The translations under genes and the position numbers were made by a program. Of a stretch of 64,000 bases of DNA, positions 19,690 through 30,293 are shown piece by piece. A model generated the notes under the pieces. The model did no database searches. It was not told the DNA's origin and was given only the letters and a program-made list of their open reading frames with translations. Every line of letters starts with the position of its first letter. Position 1 is the first letter of the stretch. Source of the stretch: Zobellia alginiliquefaciens (GTDB taxonomy: Bacteria > Bacteroidota > Bacteroidia > Flavobacteriales > Flavobacteriaceae); assembly GCF_029323795.1 (NCBI RefSeq), contig NZ_CP119758.1:3596001-3660000 (forward strand), written 5' to 3'.

Positions 19690-21045
19690 ATGAAGATAAT
19701 AATGAAATCAACTTTATTGGCATTTGCAATAATGCTTACTATGGGAAATGGTTTTTCTCAGGAAAAGAAAGTAAAAAAGCTTTCTGATGATGAGCGAATG
19801 GAGTGGTGGCGAGATGCCAAGTTCGGTATGTTTATTCACTGGGGAGCCTACTCTATAATTGGTGGAGAAAGAGGAGAAAAAATTGCAGGCGGTGGTGCTG
19901 AATGGGCAATGGATAAGTTGGATTATACTATTGAAGAGTATGAAAAGTTTCCGGCAATGTTCAATCCTGAGTTGTTCAATGCAGATGATTGGGTGAAAAT
20001 GGCGAAAGATGCCGGTATGAAATATATCGTTATCACCTCTAAACACCATGACGGTTTCGGTTTATGGGACTCTAAGGTATCGAATTATGATATTATGGAT
20101 GCATCACCCTTTAAACGCGATATTATTAAGGAATTGGCAGAAGCCTCAAGAAAGCAGGGAATTAAGTTTGGAGTGTATCACTCCATCGTAGATTGGCACC
20201 ATCCACAGGCGCAGGGAAATCTTTACCCTAATTACAATGCAGGTCAAAAAGACCAGACCGTTGTGAATCCTGAGTTTCCGCAGTATTATAAAAACTATCT
20301 CAAACCACAAGTGAAAGAATTGCTGACCAATTACGGAGATATTGATGTGGTTTGGTTCGATGGGGATTGGATTGCCGATTATACCACAGAAATGGGTAAG
20401 GAAATGTACGGTTTTATACGAGATATGCAGCCGAATACCATTATAAACAACAGGGTTGATAAAGGTAGAAAAGGCATGGAAGGCATGGATATGGAAGGGA
20501 ATTTCGCAGGAGATTTTGGTACTCCAGAGCAAGAAATACCTGCAACGGGTATAGATGAAGATTGGGAAGCTTGTATGACCATGAACGGTACTTGGGGCTA
20601 TAAGCCAGACGATACCAAATGGAAAAGTAGTGAAGATTTAATTCAAAAATTGGTCGATATCGTATCAAAAGGAGGAAACTTCTTGTTGAATATTGGTCCT
20701 GATGGTTATGGTAGATTTCCATCTCAAAGTATTAGACGATTAAAGGCTTTGGGCGATTGGACAGATGCAAACGGTGAAGCAGTTTATGGAGCAAAAGCTA
20801 GTCCGTTCGATATGCCAGAGTGGGGAAGATATACCTCAAAAGATGGAGTTATTTACGCACACATTTTCAATTGGCCAGAAGATGGCAAGTTGAAATTGAA
20901 CAAAGCTATTAAGCTGAAGAAAGCTTCGTTTTTATCAAATACTGAAGCTAATATCAGTTTAGATAAAACATCGGAAGGTGTCATATTACAATTACCGGAA
21001 ACTTCAAAAGAAGAATTTGTTACAGTTGTAAAATTGAGCCTATAA
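19690..21045 (+). CDS. GH29 alpha-L-fucosidase
   Basis: The 451-residue secreted protein has a signal ending in GFSQ and a GH29 TIM barrel: WWRDAKFGMFIHWGAYS, KDAGMKYIVITSKHHDGF, FGVYHSIVDWHHP. The catalytic nucleophile is Asp224 in IDVVWFDGDW. GGGAEWAMD and the NINR-like segment TIINNRVD are also typical. A short C-terminal beta-sandwich follows (about residues 370-451). GH29 enzymes hydrolyse terminal alpha-L-fucose with retention; linkage preference cannot be predicted. An AAGGA tract 5 bases before the ATG is one of the better ribosome binding sites of the window. Its operon appears to end at the terminator at 21188-21232. Confidence 0.93.
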   Translation: MKIIMKSTLLAFAIMLTMGNGFSQEKKVKKLSDDERMEWWRDAKFGMFIHWGAYSIIGGERGEKIAGGGAEWAMDKLDYTIEEYEKFPAMFNPELFNADDWVKMAKDAGMKYIVITSKHHDGFGLWDSKVSNYDIMDASPFKRDIIKELAEASRKQGIKFGVYHSIVDWHHPQAQGNLYPNYNAGQKDQTVVNPEFPQYYKNYLKPQVKELLTNYGDIDVVWFDGDWIADYTTEMGKEMYGFIRDMQPNTIINNRVDKGRKGMEGMDMEGNFAGDFGTPEQEIPATGIDEDWEACMTMNGTWGYKPDDTKWKSSEDLIQKLVDIVSKGGNFLLNIGPDGYGRFPSQSIRRLKALGDWTDANGEAVYGAKASPFDMPEWGRYTSKDGVIYAHIFNWPEDGKLKLNKAIKLKKASFLSNTEANISLDKTSEGVILQLPETSKEEFVTVVKLSL

Positions 21046-21133
21046 AAAACAGTTTTTCAATGTGTTATAAATTGAAGGTTTTTAATGGTTTAAGTAGCTT
21101 TTAAATCAAATAACGCTAATTAGTATATAAAGC

Positions 21134-21162
21134 ATCATAGTTTATAAAGAATGAACTATGAT
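21134..21162. other. Short hairpin in the GH29 3' region
   Basis: ATCATAGTT (21134-21142) and AACTATGAT (21154-21162) form a perfect 9-base stem with an 11-base loop. There is no T-run after it, so it is more likely an RNA-processing or stabilising hairpin, or an operator, than a terminator. It precedes a proper terminator by 26 bases. Confidence 0.35.
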
Positions 21163-21187
21163 TTAATAGAATTTTCAGTTTAAAAAG

Positions 21188-21232
21188 TAACATTGCTATC
21201 AGCTTAACAAAGTGAGGCAATGTTATTTTTTT
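21188..21232 (+). terminator. Intrinsic terminator after GH29
   Basis: TAACATTGC (21188-21196) pairs with GCAATGTTA (21217-21225), followed directly by seven T residues (21226-21232). The loop is 20 bases, longer than usual. It lies only 34 bases before the next ATG at 21267, leaving little room for a separate promoter, so partial read-through (attenuation) into the downstream lyase operon is plausible. Confidence 0.6.
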
Positions 21233-21266
21233 GCCTTCACATTTCAGTATTATTTGAAATTTGATT

Positions 21267-23216
21267 ATGATAAAATCATTCCATAAAATAAGACATACCA
21301 TTCTTCCGGCTTTACTGTTAGTAATGGTATTCTCTTGTACAAGTCAAAATAGTGAGAAGCCTTTAGGTTTAGATATGAATGTGTATTTAAGCCTTGCCGA
21401 TAAGGATACTATTTACCCTACTGACAAGCAATTGGCAATACTTAAAGAAGTTATGCCAAAAGAAGCATTTCAGCCAGCCCCAAAAATATCGAACAGGGCG
21501 TATTGGAGGGGTATTTCGGAAACTACCTCGGGTAAAGAATATTTGGCAAAGGCATTAGAGCGTTTAGATAGAAAACCCGAGGTACCCATTACCGACAGTA
21601 TTTATCGTCTTGCCAATAAAGATGGTAACAGAGGAATTTACAAACCAAGATACTACCGAACCATGGACCGTTTAGAACGTTTTATTCTTGCGGAGTGTAT
21701 CGAGAATAATGGGCGTTTTTTACCACAGATAGAAACGTATAGTAAAGCGATAATGAGCATGAAATCATGGTTGCACCCCAATCATGATGACGCGAATAAT
21801 GGCGTTCTGGAAGGAAGAAGAATTTCCATTGATTTGGGCGCTCGAAAATTTGGCGGAGTTCTTGCATTGGCAGAAAACCTGTTGGAAGATAAATTACCAA
21901 AGTCGTTACGAGACGACATTCATGTACAGCTACAAAAGCGTATTACCGATTCGTATTTAAAAAGTACAAAGTATTTGGACGAAAATAATAAGTGGATTAA
22001 GAGTACCAGTAATTGGAATTCGGTTTGTACAAGTGGCACGGTATTGACTACGATTACCAGTTCAGAAAGTTATGAAAAGCGTTTGGCGACAGTAGGTTCG
22101 GCGCTGAATAGCATGACGTATTATTTAAGCGGATTTGGCGATGACGGGTATTGTTCGGAAGGTTTGGGATATTGGGGCTACGGCTTTGGTCATTATTTGT
22201 ATTTAGCTCAAATACTATATGATTATACAGATGGTAGAATCGATTTGTTTACATTCAATAATGCCGAAAAAATGAAAAACGTAGGCAACTTTCCTGAAGG
22301 TTTTGAAATTCAGAAAATGGTCTGTTCTCCCTTTTCAGATGGGGTTTCCTCCATCTCCAGAAAGGGTAGCAATTTTGCCGATGTATTATCAGCTGAATAT
22401 TACGGAGCTATTACCCCGACGGAAATTAGAATGGAAGAAGCAGCAGAGCAATTAATTGCTTGGCAAAACCCAGAAATGTTTCAAGTTGCGGATACATCAA
22501 ATACCTCGCAGTTACCTGATCATACTTATTTTAATGATTTCGGAATGGTCATTTCAAGGGGAAAGCAAAAAGTGCCCTTTTCAATAGCGGTAAAAGCGGG
22601 TCACAACGCAGAAAATCATAATCACAGTGATGTTGGTACCTATTCTTTGGTTTTAAACGATGAAATTATTGCTGGAGATATAGGAGCTCCATCGTATCGA
22701 GCAGGATCATTTTCGCCAGATAATAAAGCCAGAAGTTCTTGGGGACATCCTGTGCCAAGGATCAATAACACTTTACAGTCTAACGGAATAGAATTTAAAG
22801 GAATCATAACAAGCACCAACTTCAAGGATAAAATGGATGAAGTGGTTATGGATATTTTGCCTGCTTATGAGTTGCCCATGTTGCAAACCCTAGAAAGGAC
22901 CGTAACAAATGATAAGTCCGGAAAAGGAACCATAACCATAGAAGACCATTTTATAGCCACAGAACCCGTTAGTTTTGGTTCTGCACTAATGACTTTAAAT
23001 GCGTATGAAATTATTGATGAAAATACGGTCATTCTAAAAACGGAATATCAGAAAGTAAAAGCCGAAATTAGGAGCCAGGGTTTTTTATTTAGAATTAAAG
23101 ATGAACTAGTTCCTGTAAAGCATTTGAGAGAAGGCGGTCCTGCGTACAAAATAGGAATTGAAGCTAAGAATCTTACGGAAGAAGGGATTTTAAGAATTAT
23201 ATATACACCTTTATAG
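21267..23216 (+). CDS. Heparinase II/III-like lipoprotein, probable polysaccharide lyase (third lyase-like gene)
   Basis: The protein (649 residues from the ATG at 21267; a TTG two codons upstream is less likely) carries a lipoprotein signal ending FSC (Cys24). Residues about 30-330 look like an alpha-helical toroid (RYYRTMDRLERFILAECIE, GARKFGGVLALAENLL), with SEGLGYWGYGFGHYLYLAQ. The C-terminal half has the heparinase II/III beta-sandwich with AGHNAENHNHSDVGTYSLVL, where a His-rich segment supplies the putative catalytic His. It is not closely similar to the two larger lyases in this window. A role in cleaving a uronate-containing oligosaccharide is inferred; an exo-acting enzyme would fit the lipoprotein anchor. 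It leads a unit of lyase, sulfatase and GH95. Confidence 0.72.
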   Translation: MIKSFHKIRHTILPALLLVMVFSCTSQNSEKPLGLDMNVYLSLADKDTIYPTDKQLAILKEVMPKEAFQPAPKISNRAYWRGISETTSGKEYLAKALERLDRKPEVPITDSIYRLANKDGNRGIYKPRYYRTMDRLERFILAECIENNGRFLPQIETYSKAIMSMKSWLHPNHDDANNGVLEGRRISIDLGARKFGGVLALAENLLEDKLPKSLRDDIHVQLQKRITDSYLKSTKYLDENNKWIKSTSNWNSVCTSGTVLTTITSSESYEKRLATVGSALNSMTYYLSGFGDDGYCSEGLGYWGYGFGHYLYLAQILYDYTDGRIDLFTFNNAEKMKNVGNFPEGFEIQKMVCSPFSDGVSSISRKGSNFADVLSAEYYGAITPTEIRMEEAAEQLIAWQNPEMFQVADTSNTSQLPDHTYFNDFGMVISRGKQKVPFSIAVKAGHNAENHNHSDVGTYSLVLNDEIIAGDIGAPSYRAGSFSPDNKARSSWGHPVPRINNTLQSNGIEFKGIITSTNFKDKMDEVVMDILPAYELPMLQTLERTVTNDKSGKGTITIEDHFIATEPVSFGSALMTLNAYEIIDENTVILKTEYQKVKAEIRSQGFLFRIKDELVPVKHLREGGPAYKIGIEAKNLTEEGILRIIYTPL

Positions 23217-23244
23217 AACGGCTATTTTAATAACAACAACACTT

Positions 23245-25998
23245 ATGACAATTGAAACTAACATCAGAAAATATCTAACAGGTATTCTTTGTGCAATAGG
23301 TTCTTTCCTAATGGCTCAGGAAAGTAATAAAATCCCACTACCCACTAATTTAGAACAAGGCTACCCAAGACTGTACATTACCAATTCAGAAAAGAAAGAC
23401 CTACAAAAAACCATCAAAAAAGAAGCATGGGCAAAAGATGTTTTGTCAGGGTTACATGAAAAGGTAGATGAGCACGTAGAACGTCATGTTTCTGATCCGG
23501 AATGGATGGTGTCTCGTTTACAGATGTATTGGAAAACAAAGTCTACCAACGTATATGTCAACGGAGTAGATTATTCACATGCAGACGGTGAAGCTCCTGT
23601 GCCAACCGTTAGATTTACAGGTTCTAGAAATTCTGCCACTGCATATGGCAAGCCAAAACTAGAAGATATACAACCGTATATGGATGATCCCAGAGGTTTG
23701 TATTTACCGAATAAAACCAAAGAAGGACATCCATTTGAATGGGCAGAACAGTCAGAAACCGGTAATATCATTGTTTCTATAAACGAAGATATCATTGGTT
23801 TGGCAAGAGATGCCGCTTTTTTGTATTGGTTAGAAAAAGATGAGCGTTTTGCCAAGTTTTCCTATGATATTTTCCATACGTATATGGAGGGCATGTCTTA
23901 CCGTAGCGAGCCTATAGATCTGTTGAACGGTCACATACAAACCCTTGTTGGTTTTACGCATTTTCAAGTAATACACGAACGGGCTTTGCGCGAAGTTTCC
24001 ATTTTGTATGATTTTTTACACGGATATATTGAAGTCAACCATCCAGAACATATAGCAATGTATGATAAGACCATTAAAAGATGGACAGACCAGGTCATTA
24101 AAAACGGCGTGCCGCAGAACAATTGGAACCTTCACCAAGCAAACATCATTTTAAAAGCTGCAATGGTACTGCAAGACAACGAAAATTATGAGGATAAAAA
24201 AGGACGTGAATATTACATTGATTATATATTGAATGTTACTTCGGCAAGACAATGGTCGTTATCAAAATTTATAGATTATGGCTATGACGAAAGCAATGGA
24301 GTGTGGAACGAATGCCCTAGTTATTCTTTAGGAGTAACCAGCAGTCTTACCCATTTCATAAGGGATTTTGACAATACTTTTGACCATAATATTCTGCCTT
24401 ACACTCCGGTGATGGGCAAAGCGGTAAAAATGATGCCGCAATATTTATTCCCCAACAATCAGATTGTGGCATTTGGAGATTCGTACTACGGACCCATAAG
24501 TACCGAAGCAATTGGGGATATGATTAGAATTGCCCAAAAAAATGGCGATGATGCGCTAGAAGAAGATTTTACGGGTATGTATCGTTTGTTCGTAAAAGAT
24601 ACGGATGCATCAGGTAAAAATAGAGGCAGAAGAAATAAGGGTATATCTTCCTTTTTTGCCACAAAACCTTTGGTACTGAATCCGAAGTACAAGCAGCACG
24701 ATATAAAAGATTACATCACCCAGACATTTAATGCACCAAATGTAAGTTGGCATGTACAACGAATGGGAAGCGGAAAAGACGGAATGATGGTTTCTTTAAA
24801 CGGCTCTTTAGGTAACCATATGCATGCCAATGGTATTAATATGGAATTGTATGGTAAAGGCTTTGTACAAGGTGCCGATCCAGGCAAAGGAGCAGGCTAC
24901 TTAGAGCCAATTTATTTGGAATATTACTCCCAATTTCCGGCACATAATACGGTTATGGTAGATGGGGCTTCCTCATATACCGAAATGTTGAGCTACCACG
25001 CTTTTGACCTTTTGGGCGAATATCCAAAATCAGAAGAAAAAGAAGGCTTCTATGAACATATCACGTATTCAGATGTATATTTTTTAGAACCTGAAACCCA
25101 GAGTGATCAAAGTAGATTGGTGAGTATTGTTAAAACAGGTGAAACTTCCGGATACTATATTGACATTTTTCGCTCAAGAAAACAACGTAAAGGCGATAAA
25201 TTTCATGATTACTACTACCACAATTTAGGTCAGACCATGAGTGTGATGGATGCCGATGGAAATCCACTAACATTAACACCTAGTGAAGAAATGGCGTTCG
25301 CCGGCGGACACCTTTATGCATTGGATTATATGTGGGATAAAAAATCGGTAAAATTAGATAATGATTACCAAGCCCAATGGAAAATAGACATGCCCGAAGG
25401 CGAGGAAGATGTTTTCATGAACCTATGGATGAAAGGCACCGAGGGTCGTGAAGTATTTTCCATAAAATCGCCTCCAAATAAAGCATTCAGGGGCAATCAT
25501 GGTATTCCCTACAAGGTTGATAAAGAACCATATTTAACCTTTGCGGCACGTCAACATGGCGAAGCTTGGGAGCATCCGTTTGTATCGGTATATGAACCCT
25601 TTACTTCATCCGAAGGAAAAAGCATTAGCAGTATAAACGGTTTTGAAGATCAAAATAATAGTAAAGGATTTGTAGGCTTGAGCATTACACATAAATCGGG
25701 TAGGGAAGATATGGTATTCTCTACAGTCGATAACCAAACAGCAAGCTATGAGGAAACAAGTACGAATGCCACATATGCTTTAATTAGCAAAGAGAATAAC
25801 GAAAATTTAGTCATGTTTATGGGCAATGGCACACAATTGACAACAAAAGATGTAACGATTTCCGCTGCGGAAAAAGGCAATGTAGTGTTAGAGCGTAAAG
25901 ATGGAAAATGGTATGTGCACAATGAAGTTCCAGTTAAGATAACCATCGATGGTGTTGCCAATGACTACCCAGTAGGTGAGTATCGATTTATAAAATAA
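23245..25998 (+). CDS. Heparinase II/III-fold polysaccharide lyase-like protein, paralogue B
   Basis: The 917-residue secreted protein (signal ending FLMAQ) is a full-length paralogue of the protein at 14466. Shared blocks include YPRLYITNSEKK, DPEWMVSRLQMYWKTK, GEAPVPTVRFTG, DDPRGLYLPN, GVPQNNWNLHQAN and, in the beta-sandwich, GNHMHANGINMELYGKG and SQFPAHNTVMVDGASS. The C-terminal tail VVLERKDGKWYVHNEVP recurs in the chimeric relic at 32741, showing that a third family member was once present nearby. The fold indicates beta-elimination of a uronate glycan; two retained paralogues suggest different linkages or sulfation patterns. It lies 28 bases after the other lyase-like gene and 35 before a sulfatase. 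Confidence 0.8.
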   Translation: MTIETNIRKYLTGILCAIGSFLMAQESNKIPLPTNLEQGYPRLYITNSEKKDLQKTIKKEAWAKDVLSGLHEKVDEHVERHVSDPEWMVSRLQMYWKTKSTNVYVNGVDYSHADGEAPVPTVRFTGSRNSATAYGKPKLEDIQPYMDDPRGLYLPNKTKEGHPFEWAEQSETGNIIVSINEDIIGLARDAAFLYWLEKDERFAKFSYDIFHTYMEGMSYRSEPIDLLNGHIQTLVGFTHFQVIHERALREVSILYDFLHGYIEVNHPEHIAMYDKTIKRWTDQVIKNGVPQNNWNLHQANIILKAAMVLQDNENYEDKKGREYYIDYILNVTSARQWSLSKFIDYGYDESNGVWNECPSYSLGVTSSLTHFIRDFDNTFDHNILPYTPVMGKAVKMMPQYLFPNNQIVAFGDSYYGPISTEAIGDMIRIAQKNGDDALEEDFTGMYRLFVKDTDASGKNRGRRNKGISSFFATKPLVLNPKYKQHDIKDYITQTFNAPNVSWHVQRMGSGKDGMMVSLNGSLGNHMHANGINMELYGKGFVQGADPGKGAGYLEPIYLEYYSQFPAHNTVMVDGASSYTEMLSYHAFDLLGEYPKSEEKEGFYEHITYSDVYFLEPETQSDQSRLVSIVKTGETSGYYIDIFRSRKQRKGDKFHDYYYHNLGQTMSVMDADGNPLTLTPSEEMAFAGGHLYALDYMWDKKSVKLDNDYQAQWKIDMPEGEEDVFMNLWMKGTEGREVFSIKSPPNKAFRGNHGIPYKVDKEPYLTFAARQHGEAWEHPFVSVYEPFTSSEGKSISSINGFEDQNNSKGFVGLSITHKSGREDMVFSTVDNQTASYEETSTNATYALISKENNENLVMFMGNGTQLTTKDVTISAAEKGNVVLERKDGKWYVHNEVPVKITIDGVANDYPVGEYRFIK

Positions 25999-26033
25999 TA
26001 ATAATAGATATGTGACTAGCATAAATAGTACAG

Positions 26034-27569
26034 ATGCTTATGAAAAGTACACGATACTTTATTTTTTGCCTAGGATTACTGGTGCTATCTAGTAGTTACG
26101 GTCAAAAAGAAGTAAAACCGCCCAATATTATTTTCTTGATGACGGATGATCAAAAATGGGATAATATGGGGTGTTATGGCAAGCCCGAATTTAATACTCC
26201 CAATATTGATAAGTTGGCAAGTTCTGCTGTAGTTTTTGATAGAGCGTACCAAGCCGTTGCAATTTGTATGCCCAGTAGGGTGACCATGATAACAGGTCGT
26301 TTTAACTCCAACCACAAGGTAGGTTTTGTTGCTCCTACCGACTATACTTTATCTCAAAGGGATTTTAATAACGGGTATCCTGCCATTCTAAAAAAAGCAG
26401 GATATCGTAACGGATTTATAGGGAAAGTTGGTTTTACGGTGACTAAAGAAGCACAGAGACCAAGTATGCCTAAAGAACATTTTTATCAACAGAATATGGC
26501 TGCTGTATTCGATTTTTTTGCCGGTAGTCAAGAACATGATAGAAATGGGGTGGTCATGTGGCCAGAAGATGATAAGGGTTTACAGGAAATATATAAAAAA
26601 GGAAGGGTCAATTCTGGGAGAACACTAAGAACAGGTGAGGCAATGTTACGCTTTATAGATACCCAGCCCAAAAATCAGCCCTTTTGTTTATCGGTCAGTT
26701 TTTATGCGGTAAAACATGATAGGGATAAAGATATGTACATGCCGCATCATGATTTATTTAAGGATAAAGAATTGTCGGTACCAGAAAATTGGGTTGAGGG
26801 GGAGAATGATAAATTGCCAACAGTTGTGAAGGAAAATGCACGCGGAGTTCGTTTACACAAACAAAGGTCGTCCACTCCAGAATTACAGCAAAAGTTGGTG
26901 CGTCGCTTTGCAACGCAAGGGTATAGTGTAGATGATCAAGTTGGTCTATTGGTGGCAAAATTAAAGGATAAGGGACTGTTAGATAATACAATTATCATTT
27001 ATACCAGTGATAACGGTCGTTTTCAAGGCACTCATGGTCTTTTTGATAAATGTTTGCTTTATGAAGAATCGGTGAAAGCACCATTAATTGTGTATGATGG
27101 TAGAGTACCGGAATCTGAACGTGGATTTAGGGAAAATGCCCTTATTTCATCAGTAGATATTGCACCCACTATTTTATCTCTGGCAGGTATAACCGCTCCG
27201 AAAAGTATGCAGGGCAAGGACTTTAGTAACTTGTTGAATAAGACTCAAGATATGTCTCAATGGAGAAACGCCATATTTATGGAAGACCTCTTTATTGAGG
27301 AAATGTTTCACCAACGTTACAAAGAAAATGTTGATGAAATTAACCAAGAATTGATAAACGCCAACAGGTCTTACCGCAGTCGTGGAATAAGAACAGATCG
27401 TTATAAGTATTTTGTTTACTACGAACACAACCCTAAAATTGAGGAATTGTACGATGTAGAGAATGACCCTCTTGAGCAAAATAATCTGGCAAATAATAAG
27501 GAGTATGTTGATGTGTTAAAGCGCTTAAGAAAACAAACGGAAGAAATGTATTTAGAGGCACTGCGCTAG
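26034..27569 (+). CDS. Formylglycine-dependent sulfatase (family S1)
   Basis: The 511-residue secreted protein starts its catalytic domain with PPNIIFLMTDDQKWDNMGCYG, where the Asp pair binds calcium. The formylglycine site is ICMPSRVTMITGR, with Cys78 in C-x-P-S-R. Further S1 features are TPNIDKLASSAVVFDRAY, FIGKVGF (a GK-x-H-like position without the usual His), IIIYTSDNGRFQGTHGLFDK and the C-terminal YKYFVYYEHNPKIEELYDVENDPLEQNNL. It removes sulfate esters, presumably from the lyase or fucosidase substrates encoded around it. The GKVGF replacement of GKWH is a visible departure from the most common S1 pattern and may reflect substrate specificity. Confidence 0.9.
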   Translation: MLMKSTRYFIFCLGLLVLSSSYGQKEVKPPNIIFLMTDDQKWDNMGCYGKPEFNTPNIDKLASSAVVFDRAYQAVAICMPSRVTMITGRFNSNHKVGFVAPTDYTLSQRDFNNGYPAILKKAGYRNGFIGKVGFTVTKEAQRPSMPKEHFYQQNMAAVFDFFAGSQEHDRNGVVMWPEDDKGLQEIYKKGRVNSGRTLRTGEAMLRFIDTQPKNQPFCLSVSFYAVKHDRDKDMYMPHHDLFKDKELSVPENWVEGENDKLPTVVKENARGVRLHKQRSSTPELQQKLVRRFATQGYSVDDQVGLLVAKLKDKGLLDNTIIIYTSDNGRFQGTHGLFDKCLLYEESVKAPLIVYDGRVPESERGFRENALISSVDIAPTILSLAGITAPKSMQGKDFSNLLNKTQDMSQWRNAIFMEDLFIEEMFHQRYKENVDEINQELINANRSYRSRGIRTDRYKYFVYYEHNPKIEELYDVENDPLEQNNLANNKEYVDVLKRLRKQTEEMYLEALR

Positions 27570-27616
27570 CTAGAACTATGAAAGCAACATTTTCTATGAC
27601 AATTAATTTATAAGAA

Positions 27617-30124
27617 ATGATAAAGAAATATTCGGAAATTCTATTCATACTGCTTTTAGTGGCTATGGGTAATGGTCATGCACAACAGGAAAACCCTTTA
27701 AAATTATGGTATACGGCACCAGCGGCAGATTGGAACGAAGCTTTGCCAATTGGCAACGGTCGTTTGGGAGCGATGGTTTTCGGTAATCCAACAAGTGAAA
27801 ATATACAGTTGAACGAAAGTACACTTTGGGCAGGTGGTTCGCACAGAAACGAAAATCCAAAGGCAAAAGAATCATTATCCGATATACGAGAATTGATTTT
27901 TGAAGAAAAATATGATGAAGCCCATAACTTAGCTAATCGAGATTTTATTTCAAAAACCTCTCATGGAATGCCCTATGAAACGGTTGGAAATTTGAGATTG
28001 AATTTTAAAGATCAAGAAAATTACACCAATTACTATAGAGAACTGGATATTGAAAATGCAGTGAATACCACCACGTACACGGTAGAAGGAGTGGAATATA
28101 AACGGGAGGTTTTCTCCTCTTTTACCGATGAGGTTATTGTAATGAGACTTACCGCAAATAAAGAAGCTCAAATTAGTTTTACGGCAACAATGGATCGACC
28201 CGCACCTGCCAAAGTTAGCTTGTATAATGAAGGTGATGCTATTTTGGTCATGACAGGTTTTGGTAGTGATAATAAGAACAAACGCTTACCGGAAAATGCA
28301 GACTCAATTAAAGGTGAAGTAGAATTTGATGCCAGAATAAAAATAGTTCCGGAAGGGGGAGCGCTAACGTCAACAGGAAAAGAATTAAAAGTAACAAAGG
28401 CAAATAGCGTGATGCTGTACATTTCAATAGCTACAAATTTTGTCGACTACGATGATGTAAGTGCAGATGCCCATAAAAGGGCGGCAGATTATATGGTTAA
28501 GGCAACATCTAAAACCTTTGATGAATTGGTAAGCCGAAATTCAGATTTTTACCAAAAGTATTTTAACCGGGTCTCATTGAATTTAGGCAGTTCAAATGCG
28601 GTAAAAAATCCCACCGATGTTAGAATAAAGGAATTTAGTACAGGTTTTGACCCATCGCTTGTTGCTTTGTATTTTCAATTTGGAAGATATTTATTGATCT
28701 CCTCATCGCAACCTGGTGGTCAGCCGGCAAACTTACAGGGCTTATGGAATAATCTATTAGTCCCGCCTTGGAAAAGTGCATATACCGTAAATATCAATAC
28801 TGAAATGAATTACTGGCCTGCTGAGGTCACCAATTTATCGGAAATGCATGATCCATTAATTGAAATGGTAAAAGACCTTTCAATAACGGGTAAAGAAACC
28901 GCCAAGGTTATGTACGGTGCAGATGGGTGGGTAACCCATCATAATACCGATCTATGGAGAATTACAGGTCCCGTAGATGGTGCAACATGGGGAATGTGGC
29001 CCACTGGTGGCACATGGTTAAGCCAGCACTTATTCGATAAATTTGAATTTAATGGAGATTTAGATTATTTAAGTACGGTATATCCCGCCATGAAAGGTGC
29101 CGCGCTATTCTGTTTAAGCATCTTGACCCCCGAACCTGAAAATGGTTTTCTGGTAGTTTCGCCATCTATCTCTCCAGAACATGGTCCCATGAACCGTTCT
29201 AAAAATGTGTTCATTGCGGCAGGGACTACCATGGATAATCAGTTGGTGTTCGATATGTTGACAAAAACAATAAGAGCAGCAAAATTACTACGGGTAGATG
29301 ATAAATTGGTAGTTGAAATGCAGTCCGCTTTGGCGAAGTTACCACCAATGAAGATTGGTCAATATCAGCAGCTTCAAGAATGGATGCAAGATTTAGATGA
29401 CCCAACAGATGATCACCGTCATGTATCTCATTTGTACGGTTTGTATCCTTCCAATCAAATTTCACCATATAGAAATCCGGAATTATTTCAAGGAGCCAAG
29501 AACACGCTTATACAGCGGGGAGACCCTTCTACAGGCTGGTCAATGAACTGGAAAATTAATTTGTGGGCTAGAATGTTAGATGGCAACCACGCTTATAAAT
29601 TAATGGGCGACCAGATAAAGTTGGTCGGTAGACCAGATTCGCCAAAAGGTGGTGGTACCTATGCCAATATGCTCGATGCTCACCCACCTTTTCAAATTGA
29701 TGGCAATTTTGGGTTTACTTCGGGTGTTGCGGAAATGTTGGTGCAAAGTCACGACGGAGCAATCCATTTGTTACCTGCATTACCAGACGTATGGGAAGAT
29801 GGTGAAGTATTAGGTTTACAAGCTCGAGGAGGATTCGAAATAACTTCCTTAGCATGGAAAGAAGGAAAAGTTGTAAAAGCAAAAATAAAGTCGAATTTAG
29901 GAGGGAATCTTAGAGTGCGTTCATACAGTAAACTAAAAAATCAGAATGCAAAGGAATTGGCTGCTGCTTCCGGAGAAAATCAAAATCAATTTTATCAAGT
30001 GCCAAAAATAAAAACGCCGGTCGTTTCCGATCCGACAAAATCAGAAAGGCTAGATTTAAAACCAACATTCTTATATGACATATCTACAAAAGTTGGGCAA
30101 GAAATCATCTTGCTTGCTAACTAG
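27617..30124 (+). CDS. GH95 alpha-L-fucosidase or alpha-L-galactosidase
   Basis: The 835-residue secreted protein has the GH95 layout: N-terminal beta-domain ([32 protein letters not shown]), then the (alpha/alpha)6 barrel. Catalytic residues known from bifidobacterial AfcA align as Asn392 and Asn394 in [11 protein letters not shown], Glu521 in SISPEHGP and Asp695 in [13 protein letters not shown]95 enzymes act by inversion on terminal alpha-1,2-fucose or on alpha-L-galactose. Residue 390, two before the first Asn, is Thr rather than the His of AfcA; I recall that Thr there is associated with L-galactosidase activity, so specificity is open. It follows the sulfatase by 47 bases in the same unit. 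Confidence 0.9.
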   Translation: MIKKYSEILFILLLVAMGNGHAQQENPLKLWYTAPAADWNEALPIGNGRLGAMVFGNPTSENIQLNESTLWAGGSHRNENPKAKESLSDIRELIFEEKYDEAHNLANRDFISKTSHGMPYETVGNLRLNFKDQENYTNYYRELDIENAVNTTTYTVEGVEYKREVFSSFTDEVIVMRLTANKEAQISFTATMDRPAPAKVSLYNEGDAILVMTGFGSDNKNKRLPENADSIKGEVEFDARIKIVPEGGALTSTGKELKVTKANSVMLYISIATNFVDYDDVSADAHKRAADYMVKATSKTFDELVSRNSDFYQKYFNRVSLNLGSSNAVKNPTDVRIKEFSTGFDPSLVALYFQFGRYLLISSSQPGGQPANLQGLWNNLLVPPWKSAYTVNINTEMNYWPAEVTNLSEMHDPLIEMVKDLSITGKETAKVMYGADGWVTHHNTDLWRITGPVDGATWGMWPTGGTWLSQHLFDKFEFNGDLDYLSTVYPAMKGAALFCLSILTPEPENGFLVVSPSISPEHGPMNRSKNVFIAAGTTMDNQLVFDMLTKTIRAAKLLRVDDKLVVEMQSALAKLPPMKIGQYQQLQEWMQDLDDPTDDHRHVSHLYGLYPSNQISPYRNPELFQGAKNTLIQRGDPSTGWSMNWKINLWARMLDGNHAYKLMGDQIKLVGRPDSPKGGGTYANMLDAHPPFQIDGNFGFTSGVAEMLVQSHDGAIHLLPALPDVWEDGEVLGLQARGGFEITSLAWKEGKVVKAKIKSNLGGNLRVRSYSKLKNQNAKELAAASGENQNQFYQVPKIKTPVVSDPTKSERLDLKPTFLYDISTKVGQEIILLAN

Positions 30125-30207
30125 TAGTATAAAAGTCAAACTTACTTGTTTGCTTTAGTGCTCTTAAAACCCCATGTATTGGAATAATAGGTGATAATTT
30201 ATAGAAG

Positions 30208-30238
30208 TTGAACAATAAGAGATACACGTTTTGTTCAA
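30208..30238. promoter_or_regulatory. Inverted repeat upstream of FAD oxidoreductase operon
   Basis: TTGAACAA (30208-30215) and TTGTTCAA (30231-30238) are perfect 8-base inverted repeats, centres 23 bases apart, roughly two helical turns. They lie 56 bases before the oxidoreductase start in a 169-base gap that could hold a promoter. No T-run follows. A regulator site is possible, but AT-rich DNA gives such repeats by chance. Confidence 0.3.
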
Positions 30239-30293
30239 TAAAGAATAAACTTGTTTAAATCAATAATCAACAACTTATAACTCGTTCTTACCT

